Source of the DNA: Tyto alba
Lineage: Eukaryota > Chordata > Aves > Strigiformes > Tytonidae
Assembly (NCBI RefSeq): GCF_018691265.1
Contig: NW_024881283.1
Location: 6,173,731-6,237,730 of the forward strand
Length of the DNA: 64,000 nucleotides
Direction of reading: 5' to 3'
This document shows, one piece after another, positions 55,701-64,000 of this stretch (position 1 is its first letter; each line of letters opens with the position of its first letter). Made by a program: the position numbers and the translations under genes. A model generated the notes under the pieces. The model did no database searches, was not told the DNA's origin, and saw only the letters and a program-made list of their open reading frames with translations.

Positions 55701-57650
55701 AGGAACAGAGATGTTTGACTCCAGTCTTTCGTACTCAGTTTCTCATTACCAGCTTGCTAATCCCCAGCTTCTGCTGAACAAGATCTGAGAGGAATTTTTA
55801 CCTTCCAGCCTTGCTATCTCCCAGTGTATCTTGTAAAGCATACTGGATACGCCAGTTTCTGGATTTAACTTGGGATTTGCTTAGACATGAAATTAATTCA
55901 GTGGTAGGACAGGGTATGAATTTTAAATGCAGTAGCGACTGATAGAGCTAGTTCAGAAAATGTCACTCTGATAAAGCTTGCTTTACCTTTTTGCTTGGTT
56001 AGAGGGTCTCTTCAGAAAATATCTCCTTTGTTTTTTTTTTTTTTTTCAAGTTACTATGCTTTTCTTCCTTAGCAGGTATTCCCAGTGAAAATGGTTCTAC
56101 CAACTGCAGTCAGTTTTGTAAGAAGGGTTTTGGGGGTGCTGCTTGGTACACAGTTTTTCTCAGACGATATGCTGGTTTTGCTGTAAAATTTCCAGGGTCA
56201 AAGCAATGGTAGATAAGGCAGTTACGGCAATACAGCTTGTGAGCTGTGTGTGGCCAGGGCTTGTCTCGTCCCCTCAGCACACAGGATCCCCGAGGAGCTG
56301 CAGGCACAGCAGCCCACCTGGATCACTAAGTCCTACTTGCTTTTCCTTACTGTTAGTTTTTCGGAGTGCTTCCCCGCGGGTTGTCTGCTCCCACCTGTCT
56401 GGTGGTGGGAATTGCAGCCTCTTCCAGCTACTGAAGAGGCTGATGTGAGGCTCCCAGCCATACCAGGAGGTTTCATCAGGGTTTTGCTGACCGCAGACAT
56501 GCAGTGGGATTTTCTCTGCTCCTCTTTGGATCTCCACCCATCTTTTTGTGATGGGCTGAGGTCTACTGAGCATCTGTTGGTTTTCAGTATTGCTCTTTGG
56601 GGATTCTCCCCAGTTGGCGTTGTTTACTAAGGTTTGAATTTTTGCCAAGAGTTTTTTCTCGCTACAGTGAGCTCCCAGTTTCTGTCCCGCCCTAGGATTT
56701 GTCAGGGAGATTTCTAGGTTACCTTTGCATGGGTCTTAGTGCCAAGGAGAACCCGGGCTGCCCGAGGAATGCCTCGTGACTTGGCAAAGCAACCACAAGA
56801 TAGATGGAGGAGGTGGAGGACGGGACCAGCTGCTTGTAACCTGTCCCCACCAGCTTTGACAAGGGCTGGGTTTAGAAGAGCTTGGCCGCGCAAGGTTTGG
56901 GGCTCATTGCCAGACTTCTGCACCAACGGGTGCCTGGCTGATTTTGTTGGTAATCTGGCATTTGTTGTGGGGTTACCAGCTTGAAAGGGCAATTCCTGAT
57001 CACTGGGAATGTTTTCATCTGTGAATTTTGCGCAGAACAGATGAAAAACTAACTCGTTCTCCCTCATCTTTTTTGTGCTTTCTCCAGGGCTCAAGGGGAG
57101 GAATCAGTCTTGGACTTTTCAGCCTGATTTCTGAAGGCGGCTGTGGCTCCAGCATCAGTACCTGCAGGAATTTCAGCAGTCCATACCAACCAGTTGGCAG
57201 GTGCTCTCACCTTAAATCCTTTCCACTGATTATGGATCATGAGCCAGGAACTTGACAGAGGTATTGTTTTGGCAGATAGGCTTTTGTTTCCAAGAAGTTT
57301 CCTTCCATTCCCTGAGGGTGGGGTGTTTCCCTCCCCTGCGCCCCAGTTCCCCCCCCCCACCTTCCAAAAGGGAGGAAGGAATAGGAAAAAATGTGTCTGC
57401 TGCGTTCACCTTTTCAAAGTGCAACCCCTGATACGGGGAGGAAGAGGGAGGAATTGTCTTTGTGCCGTGGAGAGTGGAGATTCATTGAGGTGCTGCGGGG
57501 GGAGCGCAGCTCAACCCCCCCAGTGCAAGTTTGGGGGGGTGTTGGGGCGGGGGGAGGGTTGTGTTGCAAATCACGGTTTTGCTGCTTGCGGGTGGGATTT
57601 CCCCTGCCTTCCCTGCTGCTGTCGGGAGAGAGGGGCAAGCTGATCCTTTG
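52760..57650. other. Intergenic interval between TRNAU1AP and the snoRNA host gene
   Basis: No coding exon, snoRNA-like fold or well-preserved repeat was recognised on either strand. A T run lies near 56,031-56,046. CpG content rises from about 56.7 kb toward the promoter at 57.7 kb. Confidence 0.6.
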
Positions 57651-57664
57651 GGGAGTGGGGGGAC

Positions 57665-57800
57665 ATGGCGGATGGGGGAGCTGTAGGCGGGAAGAACTAC
57701 AACTCCCAGGGGGCTTTGCGGGAGGGCGCTGCCGCAACAGCCAATCAGCGCCTGCGCTGCTGCCCTCTAAAAGGCCACCGCGGGGCTGCGGCCCCCTCTC
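57665..57800 (+). promoter_or_regulatory. CpG promoter with ZNF143-like, CCAAT, TATA-like and 5'TOP elements
   Basis: In order on the plus strand are ACTACAACTCCCAG (57696-57709, ZNF143/Staf-type core), AGCCAATCAGCG (inverted-free CCAAT box at 57741), CTAAAAGG (57767-57774, TATA-like) and CCCCCTCTCTCC (57792-57803). The C start would lie about 27 bp after the TATA-like element. A polypyrimidine start is typical of snoRNA host and ribosomal-protein genes, which fits the intronic snoRNAs downstream. Confidence 0.7.
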
Positions 57801-58248
57801 TCCGTGATGGCGGCTCCGGTGGGCCCGGGGAGCCGGACAATCCGCCGCCATCTGCTCTTCCCCCGCCGCTTTCCCGCCGCTCGGCCCCGCCACACCGGCG
57901 CCCTGCGGGCTCCGCGCCCGGGCGGGGGCGCTTCGGGCCGCTCCGATGGGCCGGGGAGGGCAGCGCGGCCGCGGCACGGCCTTGCTCCCACCCTGCCTCC
58001 CGGGCCGGGCCCGGCGTGAGGCCTCCACGGGTGGGTGAGTGACGGCGCTTCGCGGCGGGACGGATGAAAAACGCCCCCTGGGAGAGGCGGCAGCCGGGCG
58101 GAGGGGCCCTATCGAAGCTGCGTCTGTCTCGGTGCTGTGGCAGACGCAGTCAAAAAGGAGCCGAGAGCGAAGGGATTTTCCTCGACGGTCGCCGCGCAGT
58201 TTGAGCCTCCGTAACTGTCCGGCAACATTTCGGGAAAATACACGGGCC

Positions 58249-58264
58249 GGGGGGGGGGGGGGGG
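58249..58264 (+). repeat. G16 homopolymer
   Basis: A pure G run lies in the presumed first intron of the snoRNA host, just downstream of its CpG island. Confidence 0.9.
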
Positions 58265-58742
58265 TGTCTGGGCATCGCAGGGCCTTGGCTGCGGGTGGGG
58301 GTGCTGTGAAGGGGAGCTAGAAGAGAGCAGCTACCCCAGATCCCTGCTGCCGGGGTCCGGATTGGTGCAAGAAGAGGTGGGAGGCATCCCGGCTTTGCTG
58401 TTTTAAGACTTTCTCTGTCATTGACCTGAAGCTCAAGATTATTTATTCTTCCCCGGCAGTGTCCTGGCTTGGAGGGTGAGGCCAGCAGGTGGGCTGGCTG
58501 GTGACGGCCTCTGCTCGGAGCGGGTGAGATGGGCGATCCGGGCTCGGGGCTCTCCCCTTCCGCTGGGAATTTGGTCGCCTTCCCGGCCCCCCGGTGCTGT
58601 GGATCCTGCTCGGGGTTACGCCCTGCAGACAAGGATTTAATTTCTTGCTTTGTCAAGATCACGTATGGGTGGTTTAAGGGGGGACATTCTCCAGCATCGC
58701 TGGGCTGGACGCGTGGCAGAACTGAGAAGGAAATCTGATCCA

Positions 58743-58877
58743 AAACCACTAGATCACTCTGCTTTTGCCCCATCTGACACTGAAGCTGCCAGATCAGCTC
58801 GGTGGTGACTCTGCATGTTTATCCAAGAGCTGTAGCTCCGTGCAATAGCTGCAGGTCTCCAACAACATGCAAGAGCA
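58743..58877 (+). ncRNA. Candidate H/ACA snoRNA (SNORA16/SNORA44 position)
   Basis: The first hairpin has base stem ACCAC (58745) with GTGGT (58802) and upper stem ATCTG with CAGAT. The second has outer stem TGCATGTT (58812) with AACATGCA (58864) and inner stem CTGTAGCT with AGCTGCAG. The tail is AGAGCA, so the ACA box would be AGA, and the hinge GACTCTG lacks a canonical ANANNA. The 3' end lies 72 nt before a good acceptor, as is usual for intronic snoRNAs. The folds are good and the boxes are weak. Confidence 0.5.
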
Positions 58878-59151
58878 ACGGGAAGGTCTTTGACTGCTGG
58901 GCCTCTTTTGCCTGTTGCTGTCACTCACCCCTCCTATATGTATTTTCAGGAATTAGGAGTTTCTCCTCGCACAGCGCTCGTGGTTTCTGGGTGGGGTGTG
59001 TCAGTGATGTGTACTCGTGAGTCTGCAGCCTGCTGCTGATGTTGGGGGTGGGTTGTGATGTCTTCCAGGGTTGCCTCGTGTTTCGGAGCTCGCTCGGCCG
59101 GACAGACCCCAGGTGAGGCTGTAACGCCATCCACAGGGCTCCCCAGCCTGT

Positions 59152-59286
59152 CCCTCCAGATCCCTTTCCCATCAGATCTGAATACCGATCTTGTGGTCGA
59201 AAAAGGAGGAAAAATAAAATTCAAACTGGTCTCAGCTTCTTTGCCGGTGCAGTCCTGCTCTGAGAGGGGCCAGTTGGAAGACAGGC
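59152..59286 (+). ncRNA. SNORA61: H/ACA box snoRNA, SNORA61-like
   Basis: This is a textbook double hairpin. Hairpin 1 pairs CCTCC (59153) with GGAGG (59205) and AGATC with GATCT. Box H is AAAATA within the A-rich hinge (59210-59218). Hairpin 2 pairs ACTGG and TCTCAG with CTGAGA and CCAGT. The ACA box is at 59281-59283, with three bases to the end. The stretch GATCCCTTTCCCATC.GATCTGAA resembles human SNORA61 as I remember it. H/ACA RNAs guide pseudouridylation with dyskerin, NOP10, NHP2 and GAR1 in the nucleolus. The structure is seen directly; the name rests on memory and synteny. Confidence 0.78.
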
Positions 59287-59824
59287 TGTGTTGGCTGTGC
59301 TCCTTCGGGAGGGCTGGGGTGGGAGTGAAACCCCCTGGTCAAGAGAACGGACGGATGTTGGGCGTAGAGGGCAGGGGTGCTGTGAAAATTCGCAGGCTGG
59401 GGCTTGCTTGGGATGGGTTTGGTGCATGATTCCTAGTGTACAGTGACCCATCGACTAAAAATACTTCCCTGTGGTTCTGTTTTATTCAGGAATTGCTCAG
59501 TTAGTGGAAAAGGCTGAGAGCTTCTGAGCCCTTGTCCGTGGTGAAGGGATTCAGTTTGCTTCCCTTAAAGCCCGAATCGTGGGGAAGCTGTGACGTGGAG
59601 CACGTGAGTGTCCTTCGTGGGGAATTGCCGGGTGTTTGGTGTTTTGAGTGGGTTCCAGTCCTGAGGGACAAAGGGCAGTTCAAGCTGACTGTGCCTGTGC
59701 TGGAAGTGGCCAGTCCTTAATCTGGGCTTTGCAGGTGGAAATCATTGACTTCATTAGTAAGGTTTTTAATTGGGCAGAGTGGGGGTGAGACCAGTCACAC
59801 CACACCAGCCCTCTGAGCGCAGCC

Positions 59825-59891
59825 TGGTCCGTGATGACGCCTTTCTTTGGAGACTTCTGGATGAATCCTGCGGATATGGGGCTGAGGCCAG
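59825..59891 (+). ncRNA. SNORD99: C/D box snoRNA, SNORD99-like
   Basis: Box C GTGATGA (59831-59837), C' GGATGA (59859-59864) and box D CTGA (59882-59885) are flanked by a terminal stem (CCTGG with CCAGG). Length is about 65 nt. The segment before box D (59869-59881, TGCGGATATGGGG) can pair, with one mismatch and one wobble, to the conserved 28S rRNA stretch CTCATAACCGCA as I recall it. The fifth base before box D pairs with an A, consistent with the 28S adenosine methylation attributed to SNORD99. C/D RNAs guide 2'-O-methylation with fibrillarin. The boxes are clear; the target and name need a database check. Confidence 0.7.
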
Positions 59892-60361
59892 GCATGGGCT
59901 AGCCAAAACCACTGCCCAGGGCAGGGAGGGAACGGTGGGGAATTCCTTAACCCGGGTGAAATCTGAAGCAAGGCCGAGTCCAACTGCTCTTCATTCAGGC
60001 TGGATTATTTTTTATCTCCTCTTAAGGTCTAAGAGTGTGGAGCTGAGCCGAGCCAGTCCCTGAGGGTCTCGGTGATGCGGTGCAAGACTTCAGTCTCTTC
60101 CAGCCCTCTCCCCCAGGAGCAGGACCTCTGTGGAGCCAGATCCTGGCTCCCTCCCGAGCCGTGAGCTCCCCCAGGTGGGAGCAGACGCTCCTCAGGGAGA
60201 GGGAACTTCTTTGGCTCCAGGTGCTGCCCAAGCTCCCATTTTAAACACTCTGCGTGGAAGAACTGTCCCTTCTGTGGAGTTTTCTCAGGAGAAGAGCTTG
60301 GGGAAGGGGTCTGGATGTAAAACGTTTTGAGGGTGAATAAATGCAATCGCTTGAAACCTGT

Positions 60362-61430
60362 GCTGCATGTGCTCCTGTTTGGGGTGCGTGGCTCTGGGGC
60401 GATGCCTCGCTGCCCTTAACCCGCGGCAGGCGCCGAGCGGGGTCCTGAGGGACCCTCAGGCTGAACTTGAGATCTGAGCAGCTTCTTCCACCTGATCCTG
60501 CAAGGTGAGCTTCTGCTGGTTCTCCAGGCAGCTGGTCTGTGACCTGGGTGTGCTCTTGGATTTCCTGTTTCTCTCCTGGAAATCGGTGTCTTGACGCTTT
60601 TTCTGTGCAAGTTGGCGCTCCTAACACGGGAGTTACCACCTGAAGGAGCTGATGCAGAGCTACTGCCTTGACCTGGCGCTGGACTAACCCTCCAGCCATG
60701 GAGCTGGTGCAGCACCCACGGCCGGGGCTTCCCCCTCTGCAGCGCTGGGTCCCTGGGTGCACCAGAAAGCCGGGTGGGAAGTGACAAGGGGTGCACGGAA
60801 AAGCTCCTGCCCAGGAAAAGGCAGCGCCTTGCAACATTGCCACCATCTCGTGCTGCAGCCTGGGGTGATGAGTCACCCGTTTTCTCACAAGGGAGAACAA
60901 ACTGGGGGTGAAAACAGCCCCAGAGCTGCCACAGGGTGAGCCGGGGTTGTCATCCCCAGGGTCTGCCCAGCAGTCGGAGGGGGAGGACGGGGCGGAGTTG
61001 GTGCCTCTCGCCCCTTTCCCCGTGGGGATTCAAGACCCTCTTTTCCCCCAGAGCTCGTCCCTTCCAGGTCTCCCAGGATTTTGGCTTCCTTGAGGGGGCA
61101 CCAGTCCCTCTGTGGCAGCGTGTTCGTACACCCACAGCCTGGCTGTCCCCACCTCTGTCACCAAAGCTGGGACAGAGCTGGCACGTGACAGTAACAGCGT
61201 CCTGGGGATGATGACAGAGCCGGCGGCTTCTCCCTCCTCCCCAGGACGGTTTGTTTGTCAGCCCGGGGTGACTGCGAGGCCAGAGCCATCCCCAGGGAAG
61301 GTGCTGCGGGGTGGGGACAAGGGTGGAGACCTGTCCCCGGGTCCCACCAGCGCAGGGAAGCGCAGCTGGGTCAGGATCCGTCCAGCCTGGGGCTGGTGAA
61401 TTTGACCTCCCACCGGGCGCAGCCGCCAGC
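60362..61430. other. Short spacer between the snoRNA host and the first RAB gene
   Basis: About 1.07 kb of GC-rich DNA that must contain the RAB promoter and 5' UTR. No TATA box, repeat or additional coding exon was recognised. TAF12, which I would expect near RAB42 in mammals, is not here. Confidence 0.55.
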
Positions 61431-62832
61431 ATGGGGACGGCGACGGGTCCCCCCCAGGACCCCGAGGGACACTACCAGTTCCGCATCATCGTGCTGGGGG
61501 ACGCGGCGGTGGGGAAGTCGTCGCTGCTGCGCTGCTTCGCCGAGGGTGCGGGCGGGGGGCCGGCCACCCCCTGCCCCACCGTTGGCGTGGAGTTTTACAG
61601 CCGCACGGTCCCGCTGCCGCCCGCCGGCAAGGCCAAGCTGCAGCTCTGGGACACGGCCGGCCAGGAGAGGTTCAGGTGAGGTGGGGACAAGGGATACAGC
61701 CCCCCCCCCCCCCCCCCAACCCGGGCGGGACCCCAGCACCCAGCTGCCTCATCCCCCCCCCCGGCGTGGGTGTAAAGTCCTCGGCTGGGTGTGCGGGGGA
61801 CAGACGGTGACGCTTTTAGGGGCTGTTGTGACCTTGTGCTTGTAGGGAATCCGGAGCTGATTTTGGGGCCGGGGGGGGGGGGGGGCGGGGGGGCAAAGGA
61901 GCTGGGCTGGGTCCTGGGGTGCTGGTGGGCTGGGTGATTTCCTTCCTGATTTCATCAACCTGGAGCCTGGAGCTCCTGGAAGCGGGAAAGAGGCTCAAAT
62001 GGGGCGTGAAGGGCTGGAATGCCAGGGGGTCCTGCGCTGCCTCCGGCCCTGGGAGCCTTTTGGGGGGCCCAAGGTTGGTCTAGGGGTGCCCCATTTCTGC
62101 CCGATGCCTGTCCTCGTTGACACCCACCCAAGGGTGCTGCCCCATCCCCACTGCACCTCTGGGACGGAGGAACCCCAGAGCCCCTGTAAAACCCCACACA
62201 TCTCCTCTGGAGCCCCCCCAGTCTGGAGCGGGGGGACGCTGAACAGAAAATGGGGGTGCAGAGGGGTGCAGGCAGATTTCCCCTTCCTGCTCCCGCAGTC
62301 CCAGCTGGAACCCCAAAATCCCCCGAGCCCTGCCACAGGGAAGTAAGTGCGGGGGCTGGCGGAGTGCTGGGGTGTCCCCTAAACCCGCCCCCCCCCCAAT
62401 CTCTGTGTGCCCAGGTCCATCACCAGATCCTTCTACCGGAGCGCGGCGGGGGTGCTGCTGGTGTTTGACCTCACCAACCGGGCGTCCTTCGAGCACGTCC
62501 CGGAGTGGTACCGCGAAGCCGCGGGGGACGGGCCCCCCGTTTCTTTCGTCCTGGTGGGACACAAGTGCGACCTGGCGGGCGAGCGAGCCGTGTCGGCGGA
62601 GGAGGCCGGGCAGCTGGCCGCCACCCTGGGCATGGCCTTCGTGGAAACCTCGGCCCGCAGCAACCTCAACGTGGAGCTGGCCTTCCAGCTGCTGGCAGGG
62701 GGCATCCAGCGGGCGCTGGGGCCGGGGGGTCTCGCCCCTCACCAGGGCTGCGGTGGCATCAGGCTCATCCCTGGCCAGAGCTGCCGCCGCCCCCCGGCAC
62801 GGGGGGAGCCCCGGGAGCGCTGCCAGTGCTGA
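61431..62832 (+). CDS. RAB42: RAB42-like small GTPase, complete, two exons
   Basis: The exons are 61431-61675 and 62415-62832 (GT-AG, split arginine codon after QERF), giving 220 residues. G1 P-loop GDAAVGKS spans 23-30, switch I threonine is T50, and G3 WDTAGQERF spans 73-81. The G4 position reads GHKCD (130-134), so His replaces the usual Asn of NKxD as in RAB39/42, and G5 ETSAR starts at 159. The C-terminus is CQC, a double-geranylgeranylation signal for membrane attachment. Human RAB42 shares GDAAVGK, RSFYR, SFEH, LAA(S/T)LGMAFVETS and the CQC end. A glycine/proline-rich insert (39-49) before switch I is also typical of RAB42. RAB39/42 proteins act in endosomal, lysosomal and autophagic trafficking. 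The poly(A) signal is at 63001. A head-to-tail relative begins about 410 bp after it. Confidence 0.88.
61700..61717 (+). repeat. C18 homopolymer in the RAB42-like intron
   Basis: A pure C run lies about 25 bases after the exon 1 donor. Confidence 0.9.
61871..61893 (+). repeat. G-rich run (G15 C G7) in the RAB42-like intron
   Basis: An almost pure G tract in the single intron, a possible G-quadruplex in the nascent RNA. Run length may be affected by sequencing. Confidence 0.85.
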
Positions 62833-63010
62833 CAGGGATGGGACACACACGCGGGGATTTTTCTCTCCCCGCCCCAGCCCGCTGCCCTCGGGTGATGCGT
62901 GGGGCTGCGTCCCCACCTCAGGTTTGTTTCAAGCCTTAATTTGCAGGGCTCTGAAAAAATAATCCTCCCCCCCCCGCCACCGCCCCGCAGGAGTGTTTTT
63001 AATAAACCTG
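62833..63010 (+). terminator. 3' UTR and poly(A) signal of the first RAB gene
   Basis: The 3' UTR is about 170 nt, with AATAAA at 63001-63006 after GTGTTTTT. Confidence 0.75.
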
Positions 63011-63418
63011 AAGCTTTTCCACACTAAAATGCTGGGCCGAGCGCTGGACCCCTGGCTGGGACGCGCCACGGTGCTCAAGCCATGCCGTGGGGGATGCTCT
63101 GCTTCGGGGATGGGGTCGCTGGTGGGGGTAACACCTCCCCCCCCCCCCCCCCCCGCCCCTTCCCATGCCTGCAGGTGGCCGTGGCACGTGCCAGGCGTTC
63201 TGTCCCACGGTCACCCCCTGGGAAAATGGAACCGGGCACCCCCCCCCCCCCCACCGCGACTGCTTCCAGCTGGATGGAGCCAAAATAAAGGGAGAAAAAG
63301 GGCTTCCCGTGGCGGGGTGGGAACGCCTCTTGGGTGGAGGAGTGCCCGGCCCTGCTTGCCTGCCCCGACACGCACCCGGCGCGGGGGCGACGGGTCCCGG
63401 CGGGTGTCGGAGCTGCCG
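63011..63418 (+). other. Intergenic/promoter segment between the two RAB genes
   Basis: About 410 bp contain two long C runs (near 63,137-63,153 and 63,240-63,252) and a second AATAAA near 63,284. That second signal may be an alternative end for the upstream gene. The promoter of the downstream RAB must lie here or be shared. Confidence 0.5.
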
Positions 63419-63633
63419 ATGGAGCCGCGGTGGCAGTACCAGTTCCGGGTGATCATGCTGGGGGACTCCACGGTGGGGAAGTCCTCGCTGCTGCGGCGGT
63501 ACACCGAGGGCGTCTTCCTGGACGCCGTCAACCAGACGGTGGGGGTGGACTTCTACGTCCAGTTCGTGGAGCTGGAGCCGGGGCTGCGGGTGAAGCTGCA
63601 GTTCTGGGATACGGCCGGGCAGGAGCGGTTCAG
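63419..63633 (+). CDS. Second RAB42/RAB39-like small GTPase, first coding exon only
   Basis: The exon encodes 71 codons plus two bases and ends at a GTGGGT donor at exactly the same place as in the upstream gene (QERF then split R). It begins MEPRWQYQFRVIMLGDSTVG. G1 GDSTVGKSS starts at 15, switch I threonine is T40, TVGVDFYVQFVELEPG follows, and G3 WDTAGQERF spans 63-71. GDSTVGK and TVGVDF are closer to RAB39 than the neighbour is, and the gene lacks its Gly/Pro-rich insert. A tandem relative is therefore likely; which of the two is the true RAB42 ortholog is open. No second exon appears before base 64000, so the gene continues off the right edge. Confidence 0.85.
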
Positions 63634-64000
63634 GTGGGTCTGGCTCCGGGACGTGGGGTGGGGAGGGGGTGACGGAGCCGGGTGTCCACCTGGATTTGGG
63701 GTGCGGGTGGGATATTGTGGTTCCCAGTGACGGGGAGGGCCTGGATACAGCCGTGTCCCCCCCCCACCCCCTTGCTGGGGTGAAGAACCACAACGCCCAG
63801 CACTGGCTGAAGGGCCCAGATGAGCCAAAACCAAGGGAAAGGAGCCCTGGGGTTGCCTTGTAAACCCTTGCTCCAGCTCCAAATGGGGTATGGGACGTTC
63901 CCCCCCCCACCCCCCCCCCCAAGCACCCTTCTGCCCCACCAGCTGCAGAGGGCTGGGGGAAGAGGCTGGGAGCCCACGGGATGCTGAGCAAAGTGGCTTC
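63634..64000 (+). other. Start of the intron of the second RAB gene
   Basis: GC-rich intronic DNA with C runs near 63,759 and 63,901-63,920. No acceptor followed by a SITRSFYR-like exon is present before the edge. Confidence 0.6.

Larger units (their letters stand above)
57795..60360 (+). ncRNA. SNHG12: snoRNA host transcript, SNHG12-like
   Basis: A plus-strand unit runs from the 5'TOP promoter to an AATAAA at 60336-60341. Candidate exons with GT-AG flanks are about 57795-58034, 58460-58522, 58950-59016, 59069-59112, 59490-59603 and 59999 to about 60355. No continuous conserved reading frame joins them, so the spliced product is probably non-coding and the introns carry the useful RNAs. The order H/ACA candidate, SNORA61-like, SNORD99-like follows the 5' to 3' order I recall for human SNHG12 (SNORA16A, SNORA44, SNORA61, SNORD99), and the place beside TRNAU1AP fits. 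Exon ends are predictions from splice consensus, and the short 52-nt intron before 59069 is doubtful. Confidence 0.65.

Noticed and set aside
57414..58028. Long Arg/Pro-rich frames on both strands at the CpG island
   Set aside because: GC-rich promoter sequence leaves few stops; residues are compositional and several frames overlap.
58150..58773. 207-codon minus-strand open frame
   Set aside because: Crosses the presumed intron and exon of the snoRNA host antisense; no domain seen.
59001..59035. C/D snoRNA-like GTGATGT and CTGA pair
   Set aside because: Only about 30 nt between boxes, imperfect box C and no terminal stem; it overlaps a probable exon.
62080..62916. 278-codon minus-strand open frame
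   Set aside because: Shadow of the RAB42-like second exon in GC-rich DNA.
62999..63991. 330-codon minus-strand open frame
   Set aside because: Shadow of the second RAB exon and C-rich flanks; proline/glycine runs only.

Overview
The window looks like bird nuclear DNA, probably from a small gene-rich chromosome. It carries degraded CR1 LINE 3' ends, old MIR-type SINE remnants, spliced vertebrate genes with GT-AG introns and GC-rich CpG promoters. At the right end the genes are compact and GC-rich, with long C and G runs. I cannot name the species.

Left part (1-6,500): the 5' end of a CCN-family matricellular gene lies on the minus strand. A TATA promoter, a signal-peptide exon (6225-6163) and an IGFBP-domain exon (1036-823) join in frame. 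The remaining exons would lie beyond base 1. From about 6,500 to 36,700 I see no convincing coding exon, only sparse repeat relics and one isolated CpG-rich patch near 27 kb.

Middle (36.7-52.75 kb): a complete TRNAU1AP (SECp43) gene lies on the plus strand. Nine coding exons join into a 287-residue protein with two RRMs and a tyrosine-rich region, followed by a poly(A) signal. Intron 1 holds an 18-bp minisatellite and about 2.2 kb of CA-rich DNA that looks like a decayed tandem array.

Right part (57.7-64 kb): a CpG promoter with ZNF143-like, CCAAT, TATA-like and 5'TOP-like elements starts a non-coding plus-strand transcript that ends at an AATAAA near 60.34 kb. Its introns contain a well-formed H/ACA snoRNA that I think is SNORA61, a C/D snoRNA that I think is SNORD99, and a less canonical H/ACA candidate. 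I read this as the avian counterpart of SNHG12. Next come two head-to-tail RAB42/RAB39-type small GTPase genes. The first is complete (two exons, 220 residues, CQC tail). The second is cut by the window edge after its first coding exon.

TRNAU1AP, the SNHG12-like host and RAB42 are also neighbours in mammals. The CCN gene to the left, the plus-strand orientation of the snoRNA host, the absence of TAF12 between host and RAB42, and the RAB42 duplication appear to differ from the human layout as I remember it. The genes show no operon-like functional unity; what ties them together is conserved synteny.
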